Origin: Gymnopus androsaceus JB14
Lineage: Eukaryota > Basidiomycota > Agaricomycetes > Agaricales > Omphalotaceae
Length of the DNA stretch: 64,000 nt
Assembly (NCBI GenBank): GCA_009733575.1
Contig: ML769530.1
Coordinates: forward strand, 56,759-120,758
Direction: 5' to 3'
The notes below the pieces were generated by a model that did no database searches, was not told where the DNA came from, and saw nothing but the letters and a program-made list of their open reading frames with translations. Made by a program: the position numbers and the translations under genes. This document shows positions 12,473 through 24,416 of the stretch, one piece after another. Numbering within the stretch: position 1 is the stretch's first letter; each line of letters begins with the position of its first letter.

Positions 12473-13283
12473 ACACTGGAAAGTAACAAAAATCTGCTTG
12501 GCAGATTTTTGGACTGATATGCAAACAATTACTCCATGTTTAGATGACACTGAAAGCCAGACCAAAATGCAGATTTTCAGCCAGGTGGAAACTCTGACTG
12601 AGAAGGGATGATTTGGCCCATAATTCAGTGCAGATGATATGACTCCCAAAAATCTAGAGTTCAGGGGGCTTGATTCACATACTGAATGTAGTATTTTCTT
12701 CTGTATAATAAATATGATTGAAATCACATGTTTCACTATAGATGAATATGCAGATGTTTACAGAAAAATCAGTCTTGTTAATTATGCTTCTGAAATACCA
12801 GAAATCAGTAAGTAATTCAATACATATGAAGGTTGGGCTGAAAAATAGGTTTTCAGTATGACTGAAAGGCTGCTAGTGGCCTTTCATTCATATTGAAACC
12901 CCATTTTTCAGCCCAACTTTCATAGATATTGAATTACTTACTGATTTCTGTCATTTCAATAGAGTAATTGACAGGACTGATTATTCAATAAATTCATCTG
13001 CCCATTTGTCCAAAGTAAAATTTCTAATTTCAATCATATTGATTGTACAGATGAAAATACTAGAATCAGTACAAGAATCAGGCCCCTTGAACTGTAGACT
13101 TCCAGGAGTCATATCATCTTGAGTGAATGATGGGCCAAATCACCCCTTGTCAGCCAGAGTTTCAGCCTGGCTGAAAACCATTGTTTTGGTCTGACTTTCA
13201 GTCTCATTGAAACATGAACTGATTGTTTTATTATCAGTCTAACAATCTGCCGAGCAGATTTTTTGTTACTTTCCGGTGTGCGA
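12473..13283. repeat. Large palindromic foldback element
   Basis: The left half (12,473-12,870) is the approximate reverse complement of the right half (12,876-13,283). The outer ends read CACACTGGAAAG and CTTTCCGGTGTG. The inner hairpin 12,758-12,992 has arms of about 110 bases around a centre near 12,873 (AAGGCTGCTAGTGGCCTTTC). It could fold into a stem of about 400 bases. No coding capacity is seen. It is best explained as a foldback or long-TIR MITE. Confidence 0.7.
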
Positions 13284-13462
13284 GAAGTGTCTGCCGAGCG
13301 CTCACCATCGCTCAAAAAATCACATTTTCATTGGAATACGCTACCCTCCCATGTTTCCGCATTGGCTCCTAGACTGTTACAGCCAAGTTTCCTTTTAGGA
13401 AAATGTCTGTAACAGTATGGCAAGCGAGACTAAACGTAATCGGCGCAAAAATACATGATTAA

Positions 13463-15179
13463 CTAAGATGACTTTCCTTCGAAGCCCTCTGCGTACATCT
13501 TGACACAAATGTGCAGCTTCTTGTACGATTCAATGCTGAAGTTAATGTTGTCTTCGTTAAACTGTTTGAATGTGGTCAGAAAGTATGAACTAGAATGAGC
13601 ACATAGAAAAAGCCGCCTTACCATGGGAGGAACCCCTTCTTTTAATGCTTCCTCAACATGAAGACGCGCTTCCTGAGCTTGCGATCGAATCTATAGAGAT
13701 CAGGTCGGAAGACGCTCAGATCGCTTTGCAGTATGTTAAATCGAAGAGAACCACGTACATATGACCATATCTCCTTCAACGCCTGAAGTTTATCACCAAT
13801 GGTGATCATGTCCTCGTCGAGAGATTTGACAAGCGGTTTAAGTGTCGTTTCCAACCGCGTCTGCTTCGCCAACTTCGCATTGAGGTCCGCCTTTGCGCTG
13901 TCCAAATCCTTCTGGATACCTGCCGACATTGATGCGGTCGGTCCGTAGAATCAAACCGCAAAGCCGAAGGAGCACTCACCAGCAATCTGGGATTGAAGAA
14001 CGGCGGCAGCGATACCTCCTCCTAAGAAGGCTAGGGCGCTGATCTGGAGGACAGAGTGAAAAAGCAAATCGCGAGCAGCTTGCCGTGAAGTACATACAAC
14101 AGCAATGAAAATGCCAACGGGAGCGAAAACTCCAGTGGCAATCATAGCGACACCAGCTCCAATGCCAATGACCGCTCCCGTGCCGGCCACTCCCGCCGCT
14201 AAGTTTCTCTGCCATAATCAATGAGTCGAGTCAGCTTCGGTCATAGGACACTTGGAATGCTGAGGTCGCTAACGCACCGATTTCGTGAGCCCCTGAAGCT
14301 TTGTTTCGAGCTCTTTAACTTTTCCCTGCAGGTCGGTCACATCCTTTTGCAGCTGGTTCTCGGCACCTTTGAAGTAGACATCAAACTGGGCGCGGAAAGT
14401 TGCGACATCGGTCTTGATCTTCTCAAAGTTCTTAGCCATCTGTTCCGCCCCGTCTTCGTCCCTTTTCAATTCTGCTTTGTAATTTGTTGCATCGACTTTT
14501 TCCTATGAAGGTCAAAGTGTCATTCACTTGGATGGGAAGACGAGAAAAGTTGGGAGTACGCACTCCTAAGAAGTATTTTAGCATCTCAAGTTTCTCCTGA
14601 GGAGTGATGCTACTTTCTTGTTTCAGTTTGGGAAGAACTGACTCGAAGAACACTACGAACACGATGAGTGCCAATACCGTACCGCCGAAACGCATGAGAC
14701 TTACGTTTCACGCGACTGGCGATGCTTCCAGCAAGCGTCCTCGAAGCCAACATAGTGTTTGTGTACAACTGGCATAGAGAGAACATAGAATCATGTCAAA
14801 TCGAATATCAGATGTTCTCGCAGTAGGAAATCCTTACGGCACGGATAATCTTCCACTTAGGCTGCCACTCAGTGATTTTGCCAGACTCGTCGGGTAGCTT
14901 CTCGGCGTCGAACTTTGCGAGTCCCTCTTCGACATTACCGAAGATGGTATTCAAAGTCGAGATGCTGAGTCGTAGGTTGCTCATTTCCTTGACGAAAGCC
15001 GCGTCAGCCTCTTTGCCACCGAGCGCCCTTGTGAGAGCTTTGGTGGTAGCCTCGGGGTCCTCCTTGTACTTCTGATCATAGAGTTCGAAAACTTGGTCAA
15101 CGAGCGATTCGTACGATGGAGGAGCATCGCCGCTAGCCTCTGAGGCTTTGGAGTTGTACGGAGGGGGTGCAGCAGACAT
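13463..15179 (-). CDS. Alpha-helical pore-forming-toxin-like protein with hydrophobic hairpin
   Basis: The start is ATG 15,179 and the stop is TAG at 13,463-13,465; about eight exons are separated by short introns. The N terminus carries two PPxY motifs (PPPY, PPSY), which in other proteins bind WW domains. Long amphipathic helices follow (for example 14,269-14,460). Then comes a strongly hydrophobic hairpin-like pair of segments near 14,000-14,180 (GAGVAMIATGVFAPVGIF and ALAFLGGGIAAAVL), and then another long coiled coil at 13,790-13,930. The C-terminal block LKEIWSY / RSQAQEAR / KLHICVKMYA matches the gene at 6,738-8,181. Helix bundle, buried hydrophobic hairpin and second helix bundle is the plan of ClyA, Xax and Nhe/Hbl-type alpha pore formers; this assignment rests on architecture only. 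A membrane-scaffold role is the main alternative. No break is seen in the reading frames. Confidence 0.6.
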
Positions 15180-15789
15180 ATTGATGAACGAAGTATTCAA
15201 AGTTAGGAGTGATTTGTGTTGAACACGAGATCTAGAATCGGAATTGTTGACCGTTGTTGACAATAGGCGTAGACTTTGCCTTTTAAATTAAGCAACAGTC
15301 GGCCAGCGGTCAACACGAAGACGTACTGGCGAAACTCCGAAAAGAAACAATAATCGATCAGATGGAAAGGAACATTCGGATGTTCTAAAGAGCACAATAC
15401 ACAGAAAAGCCACGAGTTCAACCTTGAAGGAAAGACTGAGCCAGCAGAAGGAAAAGGCACAGAATGTTATTTGCTGCGACGGCGGACCCCACATCTCTAT
15501 CGACGCCCAAGATCCGTACGGAACAGTCTGGAACACTGGAGCGTTGACACCCATGCCATCCGTCAGTTTTTAAAAGATTGAAGCCCTACATCTGTCCTTC
15601 AAGGCCGTAGATCTAAGAAAACACAGCAGAAATCCATGACAGCGAACTTGAAAGATGTCAGGACGAACGTGCCGACTCTCTACTCGCAGGAAGAGGCCCC
15701 AGTCCAATGGAACATTCGAAAATTTCGAGGGGACTAATACTTAGCAGAGAGAGAATAACGATGAGGCATGACGCATGATTCACCATGAC
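15180..15789. other. Upstream region of the helical-protein gene
   Basis: This stretch should hold the promoter of the minus-strand gene at 13,463-15,179. No defined motif or other gene was recognised. Confidence 0.35.
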
Positions 15790-15984
15790 AGCTAATTAGG
15801 AATTTGTAGCATAATTTTCGAAAAACACTGCTCACTGTTTCTATTTACTGATAAACAACGACTCTATAGAAACGCTCCACTTAAAGCTTCGAGGTGGAGC
15901 TATACTATTCAGTCGTTGTTTGTTCGTAAACAAAATCACTAACGAGCGTTTTTCGAAAACTATGCTACAAATTTCTAATTGGCT
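15790..15984. repeat. Palindromic MITE-like element
   Basis: The left arm starts AGCTAATTAGGAATTTGTAG and the right arm ends as its reverse complement, CTACAAATTTCTAATTGGCT. Arms of about 90 bases meet at a centre near 15,890 (CTCCACTTAAAGCTTCGAGG). No coding capacity. Confidence 0.7.
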
Positions 15985-16056
15985 GAAACGTTTGAACCAT
16001 TCTCCACATCCCTTCCATATCTCCATCACAGTCAGGGGTCCTGACTCCTACGGATC

Positions 16057-16168
16057 TACGAGGATCGAGGATTGATGATCAAGAATCGAAGATCGACGAT
16101 CGAGGATTGATGATCGAGGATCGATGATCGAGGATCGATGATCGAGGATCGATGATCGAGGATCGATG
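16057..16168. repeat. 14-bp tandem repeat array
   Basis: About eight units of GATCGAGGATCGAT and variants, the last four nearly identical. It is a simple minisatellite; the open frame that crosses it is a by-product. Confidence 0.85.
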
Positions 16169-18298
16169 AGCTCCTGAGTCACAGTGCCCGGCGTTATACG
16201 GAAAGTCGGAAGGCCCTGCCCTACCTTATGTGCATCATTGATCCGCGGTAGGACCCAGATCACCGCGCTAAGCGCCTTCAGAGCGCCAGGCTGCAGGCAA
16301 ATACTTAGTGGTAAAAAGGCTATAATCATAATGTGAGATATAATGTACTAAAGATGAAGAGAAGATGGACGAGGGCAGAGGGGGTTCCAGAGGAAGCTAG
16401 TTGGAACTTGGAAGTCCTAGGGACCTGCCATGGACTCGGAGCGGATTGGGAGGAAGGTCGGAGGTATGAGGGAGGAAGATACTCACATTCAAATCACACA
16501 CTGCACAAAATATATAAAGTACTTATTTAAGTAAGATACTTACTTGTTGCCATTTGCGAAACCGGTATCCTAAATTGACTTGAATAGTCTGTGGATTGCT
16601 GTCATGCATGTATATGTATATAGCTGACATACTTTAAAGTCTTGCAATATTACTTATACCTGAGCATGATTACATAAATATACACTTTTTGACCTTGAAC
16701 TTTACCTTTGCGAGACTTGTAAAACTTTACAGCCTCACTCATCTTGGCTGAACACCATTGACAATTTTGAAAATTCCGGTTACTTTACATCATAGCAAGT
16801 ACTGCAAGTGCATGAGGACATTATGTAGATTTTTGTAGCTTGATATTATTGTAGTCATACTTGTCAATCCCTGGAGGCCCTGTATAAAAAAACTGCATCA
16901 TAAAAGCTGTTCTATGTGCCTCAAAAACCAAATCTTTTGCTTCTGGGCATCTTTTGCTTCCAGGTTTGTGTCTGTATATGATTGTAACTGTATCTTTCAA
17001 GTTGGACAGTAGGTAAAACCTGGTGCCACAATCCATATACAGTACTTTCAGGTTATATTATGTACTAGAGAATTTTCTTTTACCAAAAAGTCCAGTGCAT
17101 GAGTGAAATGCAGTGTCACCAGTGTGCACTTGAAACTTATTTTAATTATTCATTATATTACTCTTGAATACAACTCTACCAATTCGAGCACCCTCGTGAA
17201 ATTATTTCCGTGTCTCTGGAGAGACTTGATGACAGAAAAAAAACAGATTTAAAGCTGGGATTTCAATCAAGTTATTATGTAAGTATACAGTAATAAAGGA
17301 GAAAGCACACCAGCACAGAAGGAGACTGTCAAATAGACAGTTACTGTAAATTAACTTGCAAAGATCTCGGATGAATAATGTACTACATTGCCAAATTGTC
17401 ATACACAGTTGAGCTGGGGGTTGGCTTTTAAATACTAGCTGATCCAGGGCTCCAGGACAATTCAATGGAGCTTGAGTGATATTGATAGTAATGTTGAGCA
17501 CACTGGATATGTGGACTTATGGAGTGACAAGCAAGCATGGTGTGTTTTAAAAAAAAATCATATGGGGATTGCATCGGAGTCCAATGTCACCATATGATTG
17601 CACCAACTAAGCTAAATCCACTCGATTTAACTTGTTTAAATATATGAGCCTGCACATGCTATGAAGCTCCACATTAGGATGACAGCAATTGTGAAGCATT
17701 CATGTATTCCAGAACTTCTGTTGGTCCTGGAGGAATCTGGCATCTTGAATAGTTGTAGTTGAAGTGATGGACTACTGGTTAAATGGTAGTCCAAGATAGA
17801 TAGACACCTGGATGAATGAATGGCCTAAAGGTTGAATGCTTGAGGTAGGACATGTTGAATGCACTACTTGCCTGGTTGATCAAGCCACCTGTAGCCCAAG
17901 CTATGGGATTGAGTCTCCCTTTGATATAGAAGCAGAGAAGGTTTATTGGCCAATTTTTAGGCTTAAAGTTCGCACAAAAGTACTGAATCCTTTGCAATAG
18001 AGTACCTTCATCATATACTTCAGCACTGCATGGAGATATGGTCAATTTGTGTCACAATCAGATGCTAATTTTGGGTGAAAAAGCGGAAATTTTGTGACAT
18101 TGCAGAAGTTTATCCAATTTTCAGCAACAAAACCAATCTGGATGACTTAGTTTTAGTGTGTATCTTGTAGAGAAGATCCAGAAGTGCTTTATAGAGGTCA
18201 TTCAGACCTACTGAGCAGGGTTTACACCAAGGAATTCTGCCATATACGAAATTCCGGTCATTTTGCACCATAGCAAGTATGACAAAAATGCGACTTTT
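16169..18298. other. AT-rich intergenic or decayed repeat region
   Basis: No gene is supported. A similar motif, AATTCCGGT followed by CATAGCAAGTA, occurs near 16,768 and 18,248 and may mark ends or internal copies of a decayed repeat. Short minus-strand open frames have no recognisable domain. Confidence 0.4.
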
Positions 18299-21200
18299 TT
18301 ATATTTTTGAATTATTGTGAATTGTGCAATGAAATATGTAGTATTTTGGGTATAGAAGACATTCAATGTACTTGTCAGTCTCGGAAACGAACCCATCCTT
18401 GATCAGACCTTTTAGCAATGAGCGAGGATCAGAAGCCGAGTTACGCAGCTGAGCCTGATGGCAAGCAATGTTACTGGCCTGAATCTTGAACTCAGTCAAG
18501 AAAGACCAAATCAAGACCTCGGTCCGTAGAAGACTGAGATTCTCCTCTACAAGAGTTGCTGACTGAGTGGCGACAGCTAGATGTCAGAAAAGAAGTTAGC
18601 AAGGAGAAAAATGAAAAGAATGGAGAAATAGACATACCAGCGTTGCTTCTGGTGGCGTGAACAAACAGTCGTCAGCCAGCTCGACAGGGTAGCTAAATGA
18701 ACAAGGAGTCTTGCTCATGAGGCAACGATGGCACTCATGGCACGGACTGCTGGTGGAGGAAGGTGGCATCGAGCACTGCACTCCAATTTGAATACAGTTG
18801 GTGCATGACACCAAGGGAAACTGCATCAAAGATGTTAGCTCTGCTCGGAAACAAACTTGTCGTGACACGGTACAACTTTTCCATTTCCAATCACCCCTAT
18901 TCATCACATGACTGTATTTGTTACTCATCATCAGCTGGACAGACTTTCGGAACATCGATCCCTTTATCTCCCTAGTTCTCATGATGCTCACATGGTATTA
19001 TTGTTTTCATTTCTATTCCATCAATCCTTATTGTTAACATACTGAATGGACTCTTCAACTTCTTCTCGCTCCTGTCACATACTTATTGTTACACTCACCT
19101 AGTCCTTTCTTGCACGATTGTCTTTATTGTTCTTTTACTCTTATTGTTACAAACAGTACTTATAGGACAGTAGGTAGCACCTGGTTCCCTATCTCGACCT
19201 CTTGGTCATTGGGGACCAGCTTGCCACCTTGATTATTGTGATTGGCCCTCTGTGCCATCGCTCTGTGTCTGAGATCATTATTTCCTTTTAGCACTTTGTG
19301 CTTGTGCCACTTCTCTTTGACGCGAAGCTCTTGCTCGTCACGTCTGTGCTTAGTCATTGACTCCCTTCTGGTCTCGTCATGACAGAACTCATTGGGAACA
19401 AAACTCACGGGCTGCAATGGGATGGTGCTATGCACCAAGCTGTCCAGTGAGGCATGAAGCTGAACGCACTTGTTGTCATTGAAGTCACCAGGAGCCACAA
19501 AACGTTCCTAAATAATAATAAAATGAGAAGTTAGCTGTGAAAGAGTTAGTAGGAGTTGAAAAGGAGATGTACGGTGATCATCCTAAGACCTTTGGTTTCA
19601 GGATAGGGTGTTCCCAAGGTGTTTGTGGATCGTCCAGCCTGAGACTTGCCTCCACCCCTTGCCAAAACTGTGTTGTAACCAAACAAGGACATATCCAGAT
19701 GGCCACCCTCAAGCCAAGGAAAGCCCAAATCCTTGTCATGGCTAGACTGGCCCTTCTTGTGAATAGAGGTGTACGCGCTAGAGGAAATGGGCTTGGGAAC
19801 AGGCGGGGACGGATATTTCAACTAAGAATGTGGAATTAGTATGAAGGAATGAGAGGAGCAAAACTCTGAGATGAACCGTACCTCGGAAGAACAAATGGGG
19901 ACTGGCTGCTTGACAGCCTTGCCCAAGAACTCAACATTGTTATCGGCGTGAGGAGAAGGCTCTTCCTCAATACCAAGTTCATTGTCAGCGTCCTCCTCCA
20001 CCTCCTCCACCTCCTCCTCCTGGGCATTGTCTGGCTGATTCTCATCCTCAGACTCCTTGGCCTCAAAGTTGATAAACATATTGTCGACAAGGGTGTCCTC
20101 GCTGGGATCGAAGAGACGCTTGCTCGGTGAGAAACCATGGACTCCAATTTTCTGTAAAATAGAAGGTTAATAAGACGAAGGAAAAGGGAAACATAGGGGT
20201 TCTCACCAAAGGTCCAACATCCTGGGAAAGAGAACAAAGAAAGACATGGAAGTCAGTAAAAGAAAGCAAGACAGATAGACAAAAGGGAAAAGAGAACTTA
20301 CATTGACGAGGTTGCTAATAAAAATGCCCTCCTTGGGGAAGAGCTTGTCCTGGTCAAGCCCAGTCACGCTAAGCTCAAAATTAACCACAAATTGATGGTA
20401 GTTGACAAGACCCTCTGAGATAAGTCTGGGAGGCGTCAATACAGGACTCAACAGTCCGGGGATCTATATTGAGATAAAAACAAAGATGTTCATAAATTGA
20501 GAAAGATCTAAATCTATAAAAAGGGGGCTTACCTCATCACCACTGATGAAGGTGTAAGTCAAGAATGACTCCTCAATGAACCACTCTGCTTGATAACGTT
20601 TGAGGTCCTTACAAGCAAACTGTCCCAACATCTGTGTACAGAACCGCTGGACACTGAGCAAGAATGCCGCGGACCAAGTGGTAGCAATGTACTTGCCATA
20701 CTTGGCTTTATAGGCCACCTAGAAAAGAGAAGAAAGAAAGTTGTCAAACAAGCAAAAGGCGAAGGGGAGTGTTAAAAAGCAGACTTACCATTCTGGGAGA
20801 ATGCTTGTCAAAGAAGGCGACCCAATCTGCCAGCAAGATCTCCAGGTCCTCACGCTTGGACTGGTATTCTGCACAGGCAAAGATACCTTGCAAGAATACG
20901 GTCTGCAGGAACCAGAATGAGACGGGTTGAGTATCTTCTTAGGAGAGAACAGAAGAGAATGGTCAGCCAAGATCGAACAAAACAGTCAAGGGAAAAACTT
21001 ACCAGTAAGAGGTAGCAAGATTATCTTGCTATGCTTGACAATGTTGCAAAGACAGGAAGGAGGCTTGGCTACTGGGGTTGCCAAGGATGAACTTCGCAAT
21101 GGCCCAGCAGCACTACGAGCCCCACCACGAACAGCAGGAATGGTTGAGGACGAGAGTCCTGACCGTCCAGCAGTCAAACCAGAAGTTTGACCAGCCATCG

Positions 21201-21361
21201 AGGAGTGCTGAGTCTCAATGACAGGGACCACCGCAGCAGTATGATGAGGGGCCCTCAACAAAGAAGAAGAAGCCACAGGCATGGCAGACTTGGAGAGCGT
21301 GGGAGGTGGATGATACTCATTGTCAGTCTTGGCATGAGCTTTGGAAGTAGGTCATCTGGAC
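18299..21361 (-). pseudogene. Broken multi-exon gene with C-terminal Zn2Cys6-like cysteine cluster
   Basis: Coding blocks run from 21,361 down to about 18,299 with short introns. They include a Ser/Ala-rich N terminus (21,000-21,282), blocks at 20,785-20,935, 20,540-20,718 and 20,300-20,450, a Glu/Asp-rich segment (19,880-20,079), and a basic helical block (19,160-19,498). The cysteine-rich block near 18,660-18,830 has spacing C-x2-C-x6-C-x10-C-x2-C-x9-C, close to a fungal Zn2Cys6 cluster. The family is unknown to me. The ATG at 21,361 is followed three codons later by an in-frame TGA (MSR-stop), and the open frame restarts at the internal Met 21,282. That suggests a nonsense change or a downstream start. 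It may be a transposon-associated gene family. Confidence 0.5.
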
Positions 21362-24296
21362 ATTGTATGAACAACATACAGAGGTTTGGGCAGAAATGAA
21401 GAATGGGAGGAAATGGTGAAGTTTAGAGACTTATGAGCTTGAAAACCTGCTCCTCTGATACCCGAGAAAAGTAACCTACATGATTAAGTCACAATAAAAG
21501 AAAATTTTTTTTTTTTGAGGTAGACAGCGTGATTCCAATAGGAAGTGACATGTCTTACCAGTTGTGGCGTCTGGAAAAAGACATATCATGCAAGGAAGCA
21601 CTTCTTGTGGAAAAGATGCACCCTGTATGAGGATTGAACCCTGCACGGGCATCTTTCAAGGTCTAAACGTGTCTGCAAATTTAGGTTTTAGAGAATATCA
21701 TGACCAAATATGGATACCCGACTGATGAATCTTGAAGAGTTCTGATGCGGGGACCTCAAAAGGCTATAATGAGACTCAGGGATTCCACCGTGCAGGTACT
21801 CCTCTTACCAACCAAGGAATTCCCATCTCCTAAAAAGGGGAATGCGGTGTTTTCACTCAAGAAAATCATACGCTTGCTGATCGAGTATGTGATATCTCGA
21901 AGGAAATACGGCAATGGTCTGTCTGGAAATTGTGATATCACAACAACAAGTACAAGATACAGGAAACACGTGCTAAAGATGGGGAAGACCCTTTACTTGA
22001 ATCACTGTCTCGCACTGTTCAGTTGATGAAAAAGTCAAATTCAGCACCGTGCATCACTTGTCTCAAAGTGATTAACAAGATTTGGGCATCAACTCAAATC
22101 TATTTATATGATAGGTAGCCTGTCAAAAATGGTGACAAGGACACCATGGGGCATGGAATCTATTTCCGTGATAGGTAGTCCATCAAAAATGGTGACAAAG
22201 GCACCTTGGGGCATAGAAAATAGAAAGTCAGAGAAGCCACGTGCTGGCAGCAGATGCACAACTCGAGACTCCAACATGATGGAATGGAAAGATGTGATAT
22301 GAGGAAAGAACCCCTGGACCCTGCATAAGCATGAAAGGCAGACTCACATCCCAAAAGGGATTTAAGCGCTGACCGGGATATCCCGATCACATCACCATTA
22401 CACCAGAATGTCTGGAAGAAGAGCACAGCAAAAGAATCATTATGGTTTCTATGGAGAATGAGAAATCAGGAGATTGCAGGGTCCAAAGGCCATGTGTCTG
22501 GACCATGCCAAAGAAACTGGGACACCCAAGTGTATCCAGTCGATCTCTTGCCAAAGTAGGCAATGATTTGTCAAGATTGCCGCAACTGATGGGATGTGCC
22601 AAAAGAGCATCAGACCCTGACTAAATGCGAGCGGCAACTACGGAATGCACCAAGGCCAGTTGATTGAACTGAGTGCGGCAATGGGCTTCCTCGGCAAGAG
22701 CAACTTGGACTTCTTAAAACAGTCAATGCCGGTCAATTACCCAACTCGATCCAGGTACAGGTTACCTTGCCGAGATATGGCTTCAACTTGTTCCTCAACC
22801 GAGGATGGTTGAGATTTTTAGTTTGGGCGAGATACGCCAATTTTTTGGCTAAGGCTAGAACTGCGCAGAACCAATAATCCTAGGTTCTGTTTGTAACAAA
22901 ACACAGTCAATAAGAGAACTATAGTGAGCCCAAGCTGATAGTTAAAATCTACCAAGGACCTATTCTACCCAAGAGGTTGCAGAGTAACGGTATGCGCAAT
23001 GGTACCATACTTAACTTTTTGAATGCGCCTCGATCAAAGTCCTATGCGCGGTATAGTGTAGCGAGGCAAGCTTGTTGGATAACAAGTTGCTGACCGAGGC
23101 AGATAAATGAGCCCACATACCAGTTACACTAGGCTAGGTCATCAAAGGATATACCCAAGGGGTCGAAGTCTTAAACAAGGCATTGTTTCTGCGATTAGCT
23201 CACCGAGGAGTCTACACGACACTCAAGTTTATTAAACAAAGCAAGGTGGAATGAGATGAGGAAGTACCATAACGGGTGCCCTCAAAGTTGACACTCGCTG
23301 GAAAGCGCCCAGGCAGATCGCTGCAGCAATCCAACATGGCCACATGACCCACTTGCTGTAGCTACTTCTAGAGCATGGAAGGACCAAGGAGTGTTTCTAT
23401 CTGAGCCTTAGTATTCTACCGAGATCCATATGCTACCATGCATCTAGACTCGAGACCACGCGGAACTAGGGATAATAACCAGTCTCCCATTGGCAAGGAA
23501 AAACATAGAAATACTTCCGAGGGCTGTTCTGCTAAAGGAACTGGCGAGCCTTGTAAAAAGGCAAATGACTCAAGTTGATTTGGACCAAAAATCCCAAAAG
23601 TTGACCCAATCGAGGAAGAGAAACAAACAAGGCAGGGAAACGTCGAGGCAAAACCATAGTATACACGCATATATGGACATTATTTATCTTTTCCTATTTT
23701 ACTTACTCTGTTTCATCCTATCTCACTCAGTTTCTCTCATTTTCCTATTTTGTTATATCTCGCTCAGTATATAAGGGTAGCTATTCTATCTCGGAATAAC
23801 AAGTTAGACTTGATACCTGAAACGCAGTTCTATCTTAGGACCTGTAGTGATTCGTACACGCTCAGACATGTCTGCATCGTCCTCTACAACCTTTGAAACA
23901 GGTGGCCTTCTTGTAACCTTGATAATACTGAGGCAATTCATTCTACTTCCCAGCTATTAAGTCGAGCATTCCTGGTTTTCATCTCGAAGAGAGGTCACAT
24001 CAGTCTTAGGACCGCAGGTGGAGCCTAATGTGTACACCTTGACGAGCCCGTTGTTGATTAGGAAGGTCTTGGACCCAAGTGTCGGCTTGGTCTAGTTTTA
24101 GGGAGGAAGCTTCTCGGAGTGTTACCTAGCTTTACCAACAGATTCTACCCCTTGCCCGCTCTTCACTGAGTGTGTTAAAAATGCCTACTCAAGTGACTTG
24201 CGTGGCGGTTGTCTAAGCTTGTTAGGTAACTCGCGGGATTCCCTGAGAGTTGGAGTATCATTGCGCGGCGACGTAAAGGCTCCCGAGATATGCTAA
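21362..24296. other. Unassigned region, possibly a decayed retroelement
   Basis: Open frames are short and no protein family was recognised. A TATA-like TATATAAG at about 23,768, followed downstream by an ATG-led Ser/Thr-rich reading (near 23,868), could be a decayed LTR and gag start, but no matching second LTR was found. A 60-bp duplication is listed separately. Confidence 0.3.
22097..22216. repeat. 60-bp tandem duplication
   Basis: Two adjacent units beginning AATCTATTT at 22,097 and 22,157 share GATAGGTAG, TCAAAAATGGTGACAA and GGGGCAT blocks. The unit length is a multiple of three, so the open frame passes through both. Confidence 0.8.
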
Positions 24297-24416
24297 GTTG
24301 TTTGTTGAGTTGGCGTACTTGACCCGTGCTTGGGTATTTCACTGCAGATACGCAAAGTTGTTTGTTGAGTCAGTGTACTTGACCCCGGCTTTGGTGTTTG
24401 CTTTTCCCCCTTGATT
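24297..24416. repeat. 60-bp tandem duplication
   Basis: Units starting GTTGTTTGTTGAGT at 24,297 and 24,357 share GTACTTGACCC and TTGGT blocks. Function is unknown. Confidence 0.75.

Noticed and set aside
16057..16168. Coding repeat in an open frame
   Set aside because: Simple 14-base minisatellite; the frame has no sensible protein.
23760..24200. Intact gypsy-type LTR
   Set aside because: A TATA box and an ATG-led frame are present, but no second LTR, primer site or polymerase sequence could be matched.
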